Assembly: GCA_002298145.1 (NCBI GenBank)
Contig: DBMP01000013.1
Coordinates: 310,001-374,000, forward strand
Length of the DNA: 64,000 nucleotides
Reading direction: 5' to 3'
DNA from: Spartobacteria bacterium UBA695
Lineage (GTDB): Bacteria > Verrucomicrobiota > Verrucomicrobiia > Chthoniobacterales > Chthoniobacteraceae
Below are positions 25,481 through 34,245 of this stretch, one piece after another. Every line of letters starts with the position of its first letter. Positions within the stretch are counted from its first letter, which is position 1. Position numbers and translations under genes: made by a program. The notes beneath the pieces were generated by a model, which saw only the letters and a list, made by a program, of their open reading frames with translations, was not told the origin of the DNA and ran no database searches.

Positions 25481-26106
25481 TTTTTACGTTCGAATCGGCT
25501 TTCAGTGCCAGCTAGCAGGCGCTGCATATTCCCCCGGTGACGCCAGATGGCGATGAGGGCGAGAATCAGTGTGAACCAGAAGAGGGGGGAAAGGTACCCC
25601 TGGAGCAGCCGGGTGGTGATCGGCAGTGAGATGGCGGCGATGATGGAGGCCAGCGAAACGTAACGGCTGGCTTGGAAGCAGATGGCCCAGATGATCAGGC
25701 CGATGACGGCGGTCAGTGGCAGCAGGCCGATCAAAATTCCCGCGCCCACCGCCACCCCTTTGCCGCCCTTGAACCCGAGCCAGACCGGGAAGCAGTGGCC
25801 CAGAAAGCAGCCGAACCCAGCCGTGATGCCCAGGTACTGGTCGAGGGGCAGGCCTGCTTCGTTGACCAAGTTGGCCGCCGGTGAAAAGACGGCGATGGCG
25901 ATGCGGACGCCCAAGATGCCTTTCAACACATCCAGAGCGAAGACTAGCACGCCCCACTTTTTGCCCATCGTGCGAACTACGTTGGTGGCCCCAATGTTTC
26001 CGCTGCCGTGCTGGCGGATATCGATGCCCTTGCACTTCCCGACCACATACCCCGACGGGAAAGAACCGAAGAGATAGCCGACAAAAAGAACGATAAGAAG
26101 AAACAT
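25477..26106 (-). CDS. plsY: Glycerol-3-phosphate acyltransferase PlsY
   Basis: 209 residues from the start at 26106 (MFLLIVLFVGYLFGS). It transfers acyl from acyl-phosphate to glycerol 3-phosphate, the first step of phosphatidic acid synthesis, at the inner membrane. The three conserved motifs are present: GSFPSGYVVGK, GSGNIGATNVVRTMG, and GHCFPVWLGFKGGKGVA, with five hydrophobic helices. Coupled to gpsA by a 4-base overlap and 42 bases downstream of hisD. Confidence 0.94.
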   Translation of the reverse strand: MFLLIVLFVGYLFGSFPSGYVVGKCKGIDIRQHGSGNIGATNVVRTMGKKWGVLVFALDVLKGILGVRIAIAVFSPAANLVNEAGLPLDQYLGITAGFGCFLGHCFPVWLGFKGGKGVAVGAGILIGLLPLTAVIGLIIWAICFQASRYVSLASIIAAISLPITTRLLQGYLSPLFWFTLILALIAIWRHRGNMQRLLAGTESRFERKK

Positions 26107-26148
26107 GCGAGGGTGGTTTGAAAACGCGGGGGGGTGGGATTGCCGCAA

Positions 26149-27435
26149 CTATTCGAGCCGGATGGCGGCGGAACGCCCGTGGGCGTCGAGACCTTCCACG
26201 TTGGCAAAGGTCTGGATGACCGGCAGCGAAGCGCGCAGCGACTCGGCGTCGAAGCGCACGAGGCTGGTGCGGCGCTGGAACTGGTCCACCGTAAGGCCGG
26301 GGAACGACTTGCCCGCGCCGCCCGTGGGCAGTTCGTGCGAGGGCCCGGCCACGAAGTCGCCGCCGGAAACCGGGGAGTAGCCGCCAAGGAAAATCGCGCC
26401 CGCCGTGCGCAGCCGGGCCGCCACGCCGTCGTCGTCGGCCGTAACCACCGAGGCGTGCTCGGGAGCAAACGCGTTGCAGAGTGCCACGGCCTCGTCGATG
26501 TCTTTTACCTGGAGCAGGTAGGTGCTCGTGTCGAGGACTTCGCGCAGGTGCGTCACCCGCGAGAGCTTGGCTGCCTGTGCCTCGACCTCCGCAGCCACTT
26601 TTTCCAGCAGCGCACCAGAGTCGGTGGCGAAAATGACCAGGCTATTGTGCCCGTGCTCGGCCTGGGCCAGCAGATCGGCCGCCACCCAGGCCGCGTTGGC
26701 GCTCTGGTCGGCGATGATGAAGATTTCGCTCGGCCCTGGGAGCAAGTCCACCGCCACGCGTCCGAAAACCTGGCGCTTGGCTTCCACCACGTAGGCGTTG
26801 CCGGGGCCGTAAATCTTGGCCACGGGGCGGATCGACTCCGTGCCAAAGGCCAGCGCGGCCACGGCCTGAGCGCCGCCGACTTTGTAAATTTCAGTGGCTC
26901 CGGTGAGCTGGAGCGCGAAGAGGAGCGCGTCGTTGACCTTGCCGTCCGGGCCCGCTGGGGTGGCGACGACGATCTCTGGCACTCCGGCCACCTGGGCCAG
27001 CGTGCAGGTCATGACCGCTGTGGAGACGAGCGGGGCCGTGCCGCCGGGGACGTAGACGCCCACGCGCTGGAATGGGTCAAAGCGTTCGCCCACCTGCACG
27101 CCCTGGGCGTTCTTGGCGGACCAGTCGACGCGGCGGCTCTTTTCCGCGAAGGTCTTGACGTTGAGGTGCGAGGTGGCGATGGCCTGCTTGGTTTCCTCGG
27201 AAACGCGGCCCACGGCGGCGGCCAGCTCGGCTTCGCTCACGCGGACGGTCGCGCCGGTCAGCTCGGGGCCGCCGAATTTGCGGGTCAGCTCAAAGAGCGC
27301 TTGGTCGCCTTCCTTGCGGATGCGCGCGACGATTTCCGCGACGGTGGAATGGACTTCCGCGCTCGGTTCCGCGTGGCGGTCTAGGAAACGGATGGCGTCG
27401 GGGTAGTCGGTATCGGTGAATCGCAGGGTGCGCAT
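26149..27435 (-). CDS. hisD: Histidinol dehydrogenase
   Basis: 428 residues, the normal size. It oxidises L-histidinol to L-histidine in two NAD-dependent, zinc-requiring steps. Motifs: GGTAPLVSTAVMTC, GPGNAYVVEAKRQV, GPSEIFIIAD, QAEHGHNSLVIF with the zinc-ligand Gln/His, and PTGGAGKSFPGLTV near the C-terminus. It lies first in a likely operon hisD-plsY-gpsA. No other his genes are nearby. Confidence 0.95.
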   Translation of the reverse strand: MRTLRFTDTDYPDAIRFLDRHAEPSAEVHSTVAEIVARIRKEGDQALFELTRKFGGPELTGATVRVSEAELAAAVGRVSEETKQAIATSHLNVKTFAEKSRRVDWSAKNAQGVQVGERFDPFQRVGVYVPGGTAPLVSTAVMTCTLAQVAGVPEIVVATPAGPDGKVNDALLFALQLTGATEIYKVGGAQAVAALAFGTESIRPVAKIYGPGNAYVVEAKRQVFGRVAVDLLPGPSEIFIIADQSANAAWVAADLLAQAEHGHNSLVIFATDSGALLEKVAAEVEAQAAKLSRVTHLREVLDTSTYLLQVKDIDEAVALCNAFAPEHASVVTADDDGVAARLRTAGAIFLGGYSPVSGGDFVAGPSHELPTGGAGKSFPGLTVDQFQRRTSLVRFDAESLRASLPVIQTFANVEGLDAHGRSAAIRLE

Positions 27436-27515
27436 GGAAGGGAAAATCTAGGGGTTTGCGCGGGGTGCCGTCAAGCGCTTCGGCACGGGGCCCCTTTTTC
27501 CTCCCTGGCGCGAGG

Positions 27516-29381
27516 CTATCGCACCGGGGGCGCGCCGTGGGTCAGGATCGGCAGCGGGTCGTCGAGTTCGGTCAGTTTGCGCGAGGGGCCCATCAGCTTT
27601 TTGGCCGTGGTGGCGCACTCCAGCGCGCCGTCCAGGTCGCCCGCGAGGCGGAGGTGCTCGGCGTAGTAGCTGTAGAGAACGCCCAGGTTCGGGTCCGTTG
27701 CGATGCCCTGGACAAAGGCCTCTTCGGCGGCTTCGTGCTGGCCCGTGGCGTCGAGCGCCTGGCCGAGGCGAATCCAGAGGTTTTCATTGTCCGGGGAGCG
27801 CTTCAGCCCCTCGCGGAAAGCGTCAATGGCTTCCTGGAGCAGCTTCTCGCGCCCTTCCGCTGGGGCCTGGAGGGCCAGGTTGCGGAGCGATTCGCCGGAG
27901 ATATAGTAATTTTCCGGGTTTGCGGGCTCGGATTTGATGGCCCGCTGCGCGATCGCGGCGGCATGGGTGTAATGGTGGCGTTCAAAGGCCTCGGTGGCCT
28001 TTTCCGTGAGCCGTTCGGCATGGAACCAGTAGGCGGAGGCGGCCAGCAACACGGTTCCGAGGGCCCCCAGGGCACCCCTCAAGGCGAGCGTCCGTTTTCC
28101 GGGAGCCACTTGCGATTCTTTGTTGAGCCCGGCGTTGGAGAGGACGCCGAAGACGAATCCCCACAGGAGAATGTTGGCCGGGGTGTGAAGGGTCGAGTCA
28201 AAGGCGCTGTGGACCAGCAGCGCGATGGTGGCGGAGAGCGCCGCCACGGTCAGCGCGAGCGAGTTGGTCTTGGGCGGGCCGAAGGTGTTCATCAGCCGCC
28301 GCGCCACGACGTCTTTAATATTGAGGAACCCGGAGATGATGTGGGTTACCAGAAAAAAAGCCACGAGCGCGCCGCCGAGCGCGCCGTACTGGGCCAGGAT
28401 CTCCAGGTAATCTGAGTGAGTGTTGGTCGCGTCGGTCTGCACCGGGGCGCGGCGAAAAAGGCGCTGGAAGCCGGGGTGGGTTTCGACGCCGGTGCCCACG
28501 ATGGGCTCGGTCTTGATTTGGTCGAGCGCCGCCGCCCAGTGGTATTTGCGAACGTCTTTCTCCACCCGGCTGATCTGTGCCATGCGTTCGGCGAGCTTCA
28601 GGCTCGACTTCATCATCCAGACCGTGCTGCCCAGCAGCGCGATGACCAGGATGGCCGAGCCAATGAGCGCCAGCGGGAACTGCGCGTCGCGGTAAAGGTG
28701 CACCACCCAGACGGAAATGGCGGCGAAAACCAGCAGGCCCGTGACGGCCCCGAGGTACCCGGCCTTGCTTCCCGTAATGGCCAGCCCGCCGATGCACACG
28801 AGCAGCAGGTAGCCGATGAAGAATTTCATCGGAAGGTGGTAGCGCCCCCAGATGGTGTAGCTCGCCGCGAAGAGGCCCGCGATCTCCAGATAAGCCGCCA
28901 GGTGGCTCGGGTTAGTAAAGAGCCCGCTCGCCTCGATGCCGAAAATCTCCGGCCGGGTGTACCCAAAGAGCATGTACCCGGTGCCGTCGGTGAACTGGAT
29001 GGCCCCGACAAAGACCTGCACGGTCGTCACGACGCAGAGCGCCAGCGCCAGGCCGGTGCGGAACCGGGGCTGGCAGAGGTAGATCGCAGTGATGAGGTAG
29101 ACGGACATCCCAGCCATGGCCATGAGGACATCAGTCCGCGCCAGGTAGGGCGAGGGAGAGAAAGCCGCCCGCCCCAGGACATAGGCAAAGAGCAACAGCG
29201 CCGACCCCACGCACCAGACGGAAGGCTTGATGCAAGCCCGCCGGATGCCGTTCAAGGAAAACAACGCCGCGCCGCCGATGAGCGCGTAAGGGCCAAGAGC
29301 ACAAGCCAGGCGCGTCCCCCCAATGAGGCATTGGATCGCAACCATCGCTACCGTGAGGATCAGGAAGAGGACAAAGTTCAC
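27516..29381 (-). CDS. O-antigen ligase-like membrane protein with TPR tail
   Basis: 621 residues. About ten transmembrane helices in the first 440 residues, with the Wzy_C ligase domain and its periplasmic loop (VGTGVETHPGFQRLFRR, TNTHSDYLEILAQYG). The C-terminal 180 residues are tetratricopeptide repeats (HAAAIAQRAIKSEPANPENY, AIDAFREGLKRSPDNENLWIRLG, AEEAFVQGIATDPNLGVLYSYYA). WaaL/PglL-type enzymes join lipid-linked glycans to lipid A-core or protein. TPR-tailed forms are common in this phylum and their acceptors are not known. No glycosyltransferase gene lies beside it. Confidence 0.85.
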   Translation of the reverse strand: MNFVLFLILTVAMVAIQCLIGGTRLACALGPYALIGGAALFSLNGIRRACIKPSVWCVGSALLLFAYVLGRAAFSPSPYLARTDVLMAMAGMSVYLITAIYLCQPRFRTGLALALCVVTTVQVFVGAIQFTDGTGYMLFGYTRPEIFGIEASGLFTNPSHLAAYLEIAGLFAASYTIWGRYHLPMKFFIGYLLLVCIGGLAITGSKAGYLGAVTGLLVFAAISVWVVHLYRDAQFPLALIGSAILVIALLGSTVWMMKSSLKLAERMAQISRVEKDVRKYHWAAALDQIKTEPIVGTGVETHPGFQRLFRRAPVQTDATNTHSDYLEILAQYGALGGALVAFFLVTHIISGFLNIKDVVARRLMNTFGPPKTNSLALTVAALSATIALLVHSAFDSTLHTPANILLWGFVFGVLSNAGLNKESQVAPGKRTLALRGALGALGTVLLAASAYWFHAERLTEKATEAFERHHYTHAAAIAQRAIKSEPANPENYYISGESLRNLALQAPAEGREKLLQEAIDAFREGLKRSPDNENLWIRLGQALDATGQHEAAEEAFVQGIATDPNLGVLYSYYAEHLRLAGDLDGALECATTAKKLMGPSRKLTELDDPLPILTHGAPPVR

Positions 29382-29464
29382 GCGGGGAAGAGTTTGTCAA
29401 AAGAATCGCCCTTGTGCAACTGTGGGTTCTTGCTCAATGGTGAAAGAAAGGTGAAGATTTGGTG

Positions 29465-30691
29465 ATGAATCCGCTCACCGAATGGCTTGCTCTGTTACAA
29501 AAGAGCGTGGAAGCGGGCCTTTTCGTCAAGATGACCCTCGGGCATCCCACCGGAGGTCCTGATGCGCCGCGCAAGCTCCTTTTCAAGCCCGTGACGATTA
29601 AGGGGCGGCTCTGTTGCAGCGTGGTGAGCCGGTATGAGCGGCGCGACGTGACGAAAAATTACGACTTCCCCGAAGTCCTCCGGGACGTAGCTCAGAAGCT
29701 GGGGGGCGAATTCCTAAGCGCCCACTTGGTGACGCAAACCGAGGAGGCCCAGCTCGAACTCGGCCGCAAGCCGCGCCTGAAAGTCATCCCCCAAACGCAC
29801 GCCCCCGCCGCGTTGGAGCACGACCGGGCCCCGATCCGCTGGGTGGACGCCAACGCCGCATACCTGAAAGCCCTGGAGGTGACTGACGCCCGGGGCCGTG
29901 TGCGCGAGCGCATGGGGGATAAGTTCCGGCAGATTGAGCGCTTCGTGGATCTGCTGGCATCCGCGTACAAAGAATCCGCCGGAGCCGGGCACGGCGGGCC
30001 GTTCACCTTTTGCGATATGGGCTGCGGCAAGGGCTACCTCACCTTTGCGGCCTACGATTATTTCCGCCGCGTGGAAAAGCTGGCCGTCGAGGCAACGGGC
30101 GTCGAGACGCGGCCAGACCTCGTTGGCTTGTGCAACCGGGTCGCCGGGGAATGCGGCATGGAGGGGCTCCGGTTCGTGGCCAGTAACATTGCCGAATACG
30201 CCGTCGCCCCGGGGCTGGATTGCCTTATCGCCCTCCACGCCTGCAACACCGCCACCGACGACGCCCTTTTCGCCGGGATCACCGCCGGGGCGCGGATCAT
30301 TCTCACCGCCCCCTGCTGCCACAAGGAACTGCGCCCCCAGGTCGACGCCGCGCGCCAAGCCGGGCCGCTGGAAGACCTCCTGCGCCACGGCCTGTTCGCC
30401 GAACGCCATGCCGAAATGGCCACCGACGCGCTGCGAGCCCTGCTCCTGGAGCGCGAAGGCTACCGCGTGCGCGTGGGCGAATTCGTTTCGCTGGAACACA
30501 CGGCCAAAAACGTCATGCTGATCGCCACCCGGCGCGAAACGCCGCTCGCGCCCGCCGCCGTCGCCGATCTCGACCGCCGCATAGCGCGGCTGAAAGCTTT
30601 TTATGGAATCGAACATCAATTTCTCGAAACCCTTCTCCTGGGCCGACGTGAACTGGAACGCCCTGCGGCGGCTTCGGGCGCGGTTCCTTGA
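29465..30691 (+). CDS. SAM-dependent methyltransferase (Methyltransf_32-like)
   Basis: 408 residues from the ATG at 29465 with GAAAGGTGA upstream; TTG 29459 and GTG 29462 are adjacent alternatives. The N-terminal 150 residues are family-specific, then the SAM site FCDMGCGKGYLTFAAYDYF at about residues 179-197 and ALHACNTATDDALFAGI; the APCCHKEL stretch is characteristic of the methyltransferase-32 group (eukaryotic relatives act on tRNA or histidine). The substrate in bacteria is not established. The downstream methyltransferase gene begins 89 bases inside this one. Confidence 0.85.
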   Translation: MNPLTEWLALLQKSVEAGLFVKMTLGHPTGGPDAPRKLLFKPVTIKGRLCCSVVSRYERRDVTKNYDFPEVLRDVAQKLGGEFLSAHLVTQTEEAQLELGRKPRLKVIPQTHAPAALEHDRAPIRWVDANAAYLKALEVTDARGRVRERMGDKFRQIERFVDLLASAYKESAGAGHGGPFTFCDMGCGKGYLTFAAYDYFRRVEKLAVEATGVETRPDLVGLCNRVAGECGMEGLRFVASNIAEYAVAPGLDCLIALHACNTATDDALFAGITAGARIILTAPCCHKELRPQVDAARQAGPLEDLLRHGLFAERHAEMATDALRALLLEREGYRVRVGEFVSLEHTAKNVMLIATRRETPLAPAAVADLDRRIARLKAFYGIEHQFLETLLLGRRELERPAAASGAVP

Positions 30692-31616
30692 GTTTGGCGA
30701 CAACGCGGAAACCGCCGACCGGGCCGACTACTGGGGTTCGCACAGCGAACTGGCCAGCTACGACTTCACCTTCGCCGAGCGGATCGGCTGGAAGTGGGAC
30801 ACCCTCCTCGCCGAGCTGCGCCTGCGCGGCTGGACCCCGCCCTCCGGGGGCGTGCTCGACTGGGGCTGCGGTACCGGCGTCGCCAGCCGCCGCGTGCTTT
30901 CGGCATGGCCCGGGGTGTTTGATCGGCTCGTCCTCACCGATCGCTCCGGCCCGGCCCGGCGCTTCGCGGCCACGAAGGCCCGGGAAGCCTTTCCCGACGT
31001 CACCGTAGAGGTGGGCGGAGGCGGCGACGCGGGGTTGCTGGTCGTGAGCCATGTCCTCAACGAACTGCCCCCGAACGTCCTTGAAGCCCTGCTTGCCACG
31101 GCGGCGAAGGCCACGGCGATCCTGTGGGTCGAGCCCGGCACGCACGAGGTCAGCCGCCGGTTGTGCGCCCTGCGCGAGCGCTTGCTGGGGAGCGGCTTCC
31201 ACGCCGTCGCCCCCTGCACCCACGCGGCGGCCTGCGGCATCCTGGCCCCCGGCAACGAACGCCACTGGTGCCACCACCTGGCGCGAGTCCCCTCCGAAGT
31301 CCACACCGACCCGGGCTGGGGGAAATTCGCGCAAACGCTCGACCTCGACTTGGGGCGTGTCCCGTTCAGCTTCCTTGTCCTCGACCGCCGGGCCGAACCG
31401 GCGCGCGATTTCCGGGAAGCTCGCGTCATCGGTGAGCCGCGCATGTACAAAGGCTTTGCCAAGGTCCTGAGCTGCCAGGCCGACGGCGTCCGCGAGCTGA
31501 CCCAGCAAAAACGCGACTCCGGCGAGCTCTACAAGGAGCTGAAAAAAGACCCCGGTTCGCTCTATCGCTGGGAGCGGGAAGGGGACAAAATCGTGGGCGG
31601 GGAGCGGGTGTTCTAG
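30603..31616 (+). CDS. Rsm22-like ribosomal small-subunit methyltransferase
   Basis: 337 residues. SAM-binding motif VLDWGCGTGVASRRVL, SHVLNELPPNVLEAL as motif IV, and the Rsm22 cysteine/histidine signature PCTHAAACGILAPGNERHWCHH that in mitochondrial relatives binds an Fe-S cluster. Mitochondrial Rsm22 is needed for small-subunit maturation; bacterial members are assigned to rRNA methylation by similarity only. It overlaps the upstream methyltransferase by 89 bases in a different frame, an unusually long overlap for two apparently intact genes. Confidence 0.82.
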   Translation: MESNINFSKPFSWADVNWNALRRLRARFLEFGDNAETADRADYWGSHSELASYDFTFAERIGWKWDTLLAELRLRGWTPPSGGVLDWGCGTGVASRRVLSAWPGVFDRLVLTDRSGPARRFAATKAREAFPDVTVEVGGGGDAGLLVVSHVLNELPPNVLEALLATAAKATAILWVEPGTHEVSRRLCALRERLLGSGFHAVAPCTHAAACGILAPGNERHWCHHLARVPSEVHTDPGWGKFAQTLDLDLGRVPFSFLVLDRRAEPARDFREARVIGEPRMYKGFAKVLSCQADGVRELTQQKRDSGELYKELKKDPGSLYRWEREGDKIVGGERVF

Positions 31617-31671
31617 ATTAGTCTAGCCGCAAAAAGGCGCAAAAAGCTCAAAAGGGTTGCCCGTTTTTCCT

Positions 31672-31727
31672 CGTTACGAATCTCCAGATTCGTAACGCCC
31701 CTTTTCTCCGGGAATCTCCAGATTCCC
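31672..31727. repeat. Two hairpin repeats with CTCCA loop
   Basis: CGTTACGAATCTCCAGATTCGTAACG (31672-31697) and GGGAATCTCCAGATTCCC (31710-31727) are near-perfect palindromes around the central CC of the loop CTCCAG. The left flank CGTTTTTCCTCGTT and right flank AACGCC of the first are shared with the hairpin at 33474, whose stem differs. A decayed CGCAAAAAGGCGCAAAAAG repeat precedes them (31627-31645). They sit in the 154-base gap between convergent genes. Confidence 0.75.
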
Positions 31728-31770
31728 CCACCGTCGCGAATCGGGGATTTGCCCCAATTGCGCAACGACT

Positions 31771-32898
31771 TTACCTCTCCTCAATGGGAATAAACTTCAG
31801 CCCCGGCGCGGGGCCGACGTATTCCGAGAGCGGGCGGTAGAGGCGGTTGTCGGCGAGTTGCTCCAGGACGTGGGCCGTCCACCCGGCACATCGCGCAATG
31901 GCGAAGATCGGTGTGAAAAGGTCCGTCGGGATGCCGAGCGAGTGGTAGACCGTGGCCGAGTAGAAATCGACGTTCGCTTCCAGCCCCTTTTTCTCCCGCA
32001 TAAGCTGGGCGATGCGCTCGCTCATCCGGATCCACTTCGGTTCGCCGAGTTCGTCGGTCAGCTTAATGGCCATGTCGCGCAGGAAGGGGGCGCGCGGGTC
32101 GAGCACTTTGTAGACGCGGTGCCCGATGCCGAGGATTTTGCGTTTCTCGGCGAGCTGTTCGTCCACCCAGGCGTCCACGTTCTCCTCGCTGCCGATCTCC
32201 TGGAGCATGTGGATGACCCCCTCATTCGCCCCGCCATGGAGCGGCCCTTTCAGCGTGCCGATCGCGGACGTAATGGCGCTGTACATGTCGCTCAAGGTGG
32301 CGATGGTCACGCGCGCGCTGAAGGTCGAGGCGTTCATGCCATGGTCAGCGTGCAGCACGAAGGCGACATCCAGCGTTTTGACGGTCTCGGGCGAGGCCTC
32401 CTCGCCGTTAATGAGGTAAAGGAAATGGGCGGCTTCGCTCAGGTCGGTGCGAACCGGCGGCAGCGGCTTACCCTGCCGTGCCCGGTGAAAATAAGCCGCG
32501 ATGACGCCGATCTTGGCCGTGATGTGGAAGGCCCTGATGCGGTTTTTGTCGACGTTGATGTCCTCCTCCAGGTCCGAGTCGTAGAGGCCGAGCATGGAAA
32601 CGGCTGTCCGGATGACGTCCATCGGGTTGGCCTTGCGCGGGGCGCGGGTCAGGAACCGGACGACGCCGAGCGGCAGTTCGCGGCGGCTGCGGAGGTTCTG
32701 GGTCAGGTCGGCGAGCTCTTTGCGATTGGGGAGGTGGCCGTGCCAAAGCAGGTGGATCACCTCTTCGTAGGTCGCCTTGCCCGCGAGTTCGCTGATGTCG
32801 TAGCCCCCATAGATCAGTTTCCCCTGATCGCCCTGGACGTCGCTCAGACGGGTGCTGTTGGCGACGATCCCCTCTAGTCCTTTCGCGGTTACTGGCAT
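31771..32898 (-). CDS. gltA: Citrate synthase
   Basis: 375 residues, the size of the shorter (Bacillus/archaeal-type) citrate synthases. It condenses oxaloacetate and acetyl-CoA at entry to the TCA cycle, or 2-methylcitrate in paralogues. It contains LHGGANEGVIHMLQEIG, the catalytic GIGHRVYKVLDPRAPFL with its histidine, and FTPIFAIARCAGWTAHVLEQ. A type I allosteric extension is absent. sucC and sucD of the same cycle lie about 3 kb away. Confidence 0.93.
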   Translation of the reverse strand: MPVTAKGLEGIVANSTRLSDVQGDQGKLIYGGYDISELAGKATYEEVIHLLWHGHLPNRKELADLTQNLRSRRELPLGVVRFLTRAPRKANPMDVIRTAVSMLGLYDSDLEEDINVDKNRIRAFHITAKIGVIAAYFHRARQGKPLPPVRTDLSEAAHFLYLINGEEASPETVKTLDVAFVLHADHGMNASTFSARVTIATLSDMYSAITSAIGTLKGPLHGGANEGVIHMLQEIGSEENVDAWVDEQLAEKRKILGIGHRVYKVLDPRAPFLRDMAIKLTDELGEPKWIRMSERIAQLMREKKGLEANVDFYSATVYHSLGIPTDLFTPIFAIARCAGWTAHVLEQLADNRLYRPLSEYVGPAPGLKFIPIEER

Positions 32899-33149
32899 AC
32901 CGTCATGCTGACCTTATTTTGTTAAAAATCAACCCGATTTTTGGCACAAAATCATACCCAAAATGAGGGGTTTTATCAGGAACTCAGCAACTCAGGAAAA
33001 AGATGAAGGGCGGCGGCGGTTCAGAGATGAAACACCGCCGCCCATTGGCCGTGCTTTGGGCTCGGGCTTCTCAGGATGGAGACATATTGCTAGCATTGTG
33101 CCTACATTGTCAACGCGGATCGGTTTGTATTGGAGGAAAAGTTCTTAAA

Positions 33150-33446
33150 ATGGCAAAAATGTCCACCCCAAGGAAAAACACCGACAGATTTCAGGTTCGA
33201 ATTGATCGCAAGATTATTGAAAAGCTGAGAGAGGAAGCGGAGCGGCGGGAATTGCCTAACGCTCAGGCGTTGGCAGTGCAGATTCTGACAGAAGCGGTCC
33301 AGAAACCTCCGGAAAGCGCAGAGGCGAAAGTAAAGACGACGGCGTTTACCGATATCGACCTACGGGCCCTGCTACTGGATGCCCACAAGAGCATCGCGCA
33401 CCTGACGGACATCATCGCCAGGATGGAAGCCGAGCGGAAGAAATAG
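33150..33446 (+). CDS. Small protein with ribbon-helix-helix-like N-terminus
   Basis: 98 residues from the ATG at 33150, with GGAGG about 13 bases upstream; the longer frame from 33003 has no site. The N-terminal part (DRFQVRIDRKIIEKLREEAERREL, then AQALAVQILTEA) has the strand-helix-helix pattern of Arc/MetJ-type regulators. The rest is a charged helix. No toxin partner is next to it. A DNA-binding role is a moderate guess. Confidence 0.55.
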   Translation: MAKMSTPRKNTDRFQVRIDRKIIEKLREEAERRELPNAQALAVQILTEAVQKPPESAEAKVKTTAFTDIDLRALLLDAHKSIAHLTDIIARMEAERKK

Positions 33447-33473
33447 CCGATGCGTTCCTTATTCCGTTTTCCT

Positions 33474-33587
33474 CGTTCCCAAACTCTATTTGGGAACGCC
33501 AGTGTAGCGGCAACTCCATTGCCGCAATTCAGATAGCCGCAATAGAGTTGCGGGCTCAAGTGCGTGCCCAAATGGAGTTTGGGCACG
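33474..33587. repeat. Cluster of four hairpin repeats
   Basis: Four palindromes in 114 bases: 33474-33498 (stem CGTTCCCAAA, loop CTCTA), 33507-33525 (stem GCGGCAA, loop CTCCA), 33537-33553 (CCGCAA, loop TAGAG) and 33563-33587 (CGTGCCCAAA, loop TGGAG). Stems differ but stay complementary, while the loop is always CTCYA or its complement. Not a CRISPR: no equal spacing and no unique spacers. Confidence 0.75.
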
Positions 33588-33595
33588 AGAGGAGA

Positions 33596-34138
33596 TCAAG
33601 CCTCCCCGGCCGGTCCCCCCGGGACCATCTGCCGATGCATTTCCGCGGTAAGCTGTTCGATTTTCTGGCTGAGTTCCTTGGTCAATTGGGTCAGCTCGGT
33701 GTTGACCTTCATCAGGTCGAGCAGTTGCTGGGTCTGGGCTGCCGCGACTTTCTGGCGCTCCTCGCTGGCCGTCGCCAGGGCTTCGCGGTGCTGCGCGTCG
33801 GCTTCCATGTGGGCTTTGTCCCGGTCGGCCTGCCGGGTTTGGGCCAGAAGGATCAGCGGAGCCGCGTAAGCCGACTGAAGACTGAAGGCAAGGTTGAGGA
33901 GGATGAACGGGTAAACGTCAAATTTCGTAACCCCCGCGACGTTGAGCCCGATCCAGAGGAGCACCACCGCAGTCTGAGCCACCAAAAACACCGGGGTGCC
34001 AAAAAAGCGGGCAAACGCCTCGGCCTTGAGCGAGAACCAATCGCCGCCAAAGACGGAATGCAGATGGACGTAAGGTGCGTGAAACCGCAGATGGTGTGGA
34101 TGCGAGGGTTTCGACAAAACGGCGGGTTGGGAAGTCAT
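33596..34138 (-). CDS. DUF1003 membrane protein
   Basis: 180 residues. DUF1003 signature: FGTPVFLVAQTAVVLLWIGLN as the first helix, then FDVYPFILLNLAFSLQSAYAAPLILLAQTRQADRDK with the second helix and the conserved Q-x-R-x-x-x-R-D. The C-terminal 70 residues form a long coiled-coil helix. The function of the family is not known. It is separated from sucD by a strong bidirectional terminator. Confidence 0.85.
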   Translation of the reverse strand: MTSQPAVLSKPSHPHHLRFHAPYVHLHSVFGGDWFSLKAEAFARFFGTPVFLVAQTAVVLLWIGLNVAGVTKFDVYPFILLNLAFSLQSAYAAPLILLAQTRQADRDKAHMEADAQHREALATASEERQKVAAAQTQQLLDLMKVNTELTQLTKELSQKIEQLTAEMHRQMVPGGPAGEA

Positions 34139-34189
34139 GGAAATCCTATGAACTCATCCTCAATGGCAATCAAGCGCGATTGTGGACGC

Positions 34190-34240
34190 AAAAAAAAAGA
34201 GCGGACAGCCGTTTCCGGCCATCCGCTCTTTGGTTTTTTA
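34190..34240 (-). terminator. Bidirectional terminator after sucD
   Basis: AAAGAGCGGA (34196-34205) pairs with TCCGCTCTTT (34222-34231); an A-run on the left gives the U-run for the minus strand (sucD), and GGTTTTTT on the right gives one for the plus strand. Confidence 0.85.
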
Positions 34241-34245
34241 AGCGT

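Noticed and set aside
33474..33587. Cluster of palindromes as a CRISPR array
   Set aside because: Repeats differ in sequence, spacing is irregular and there are no unique spacers or cas genes.
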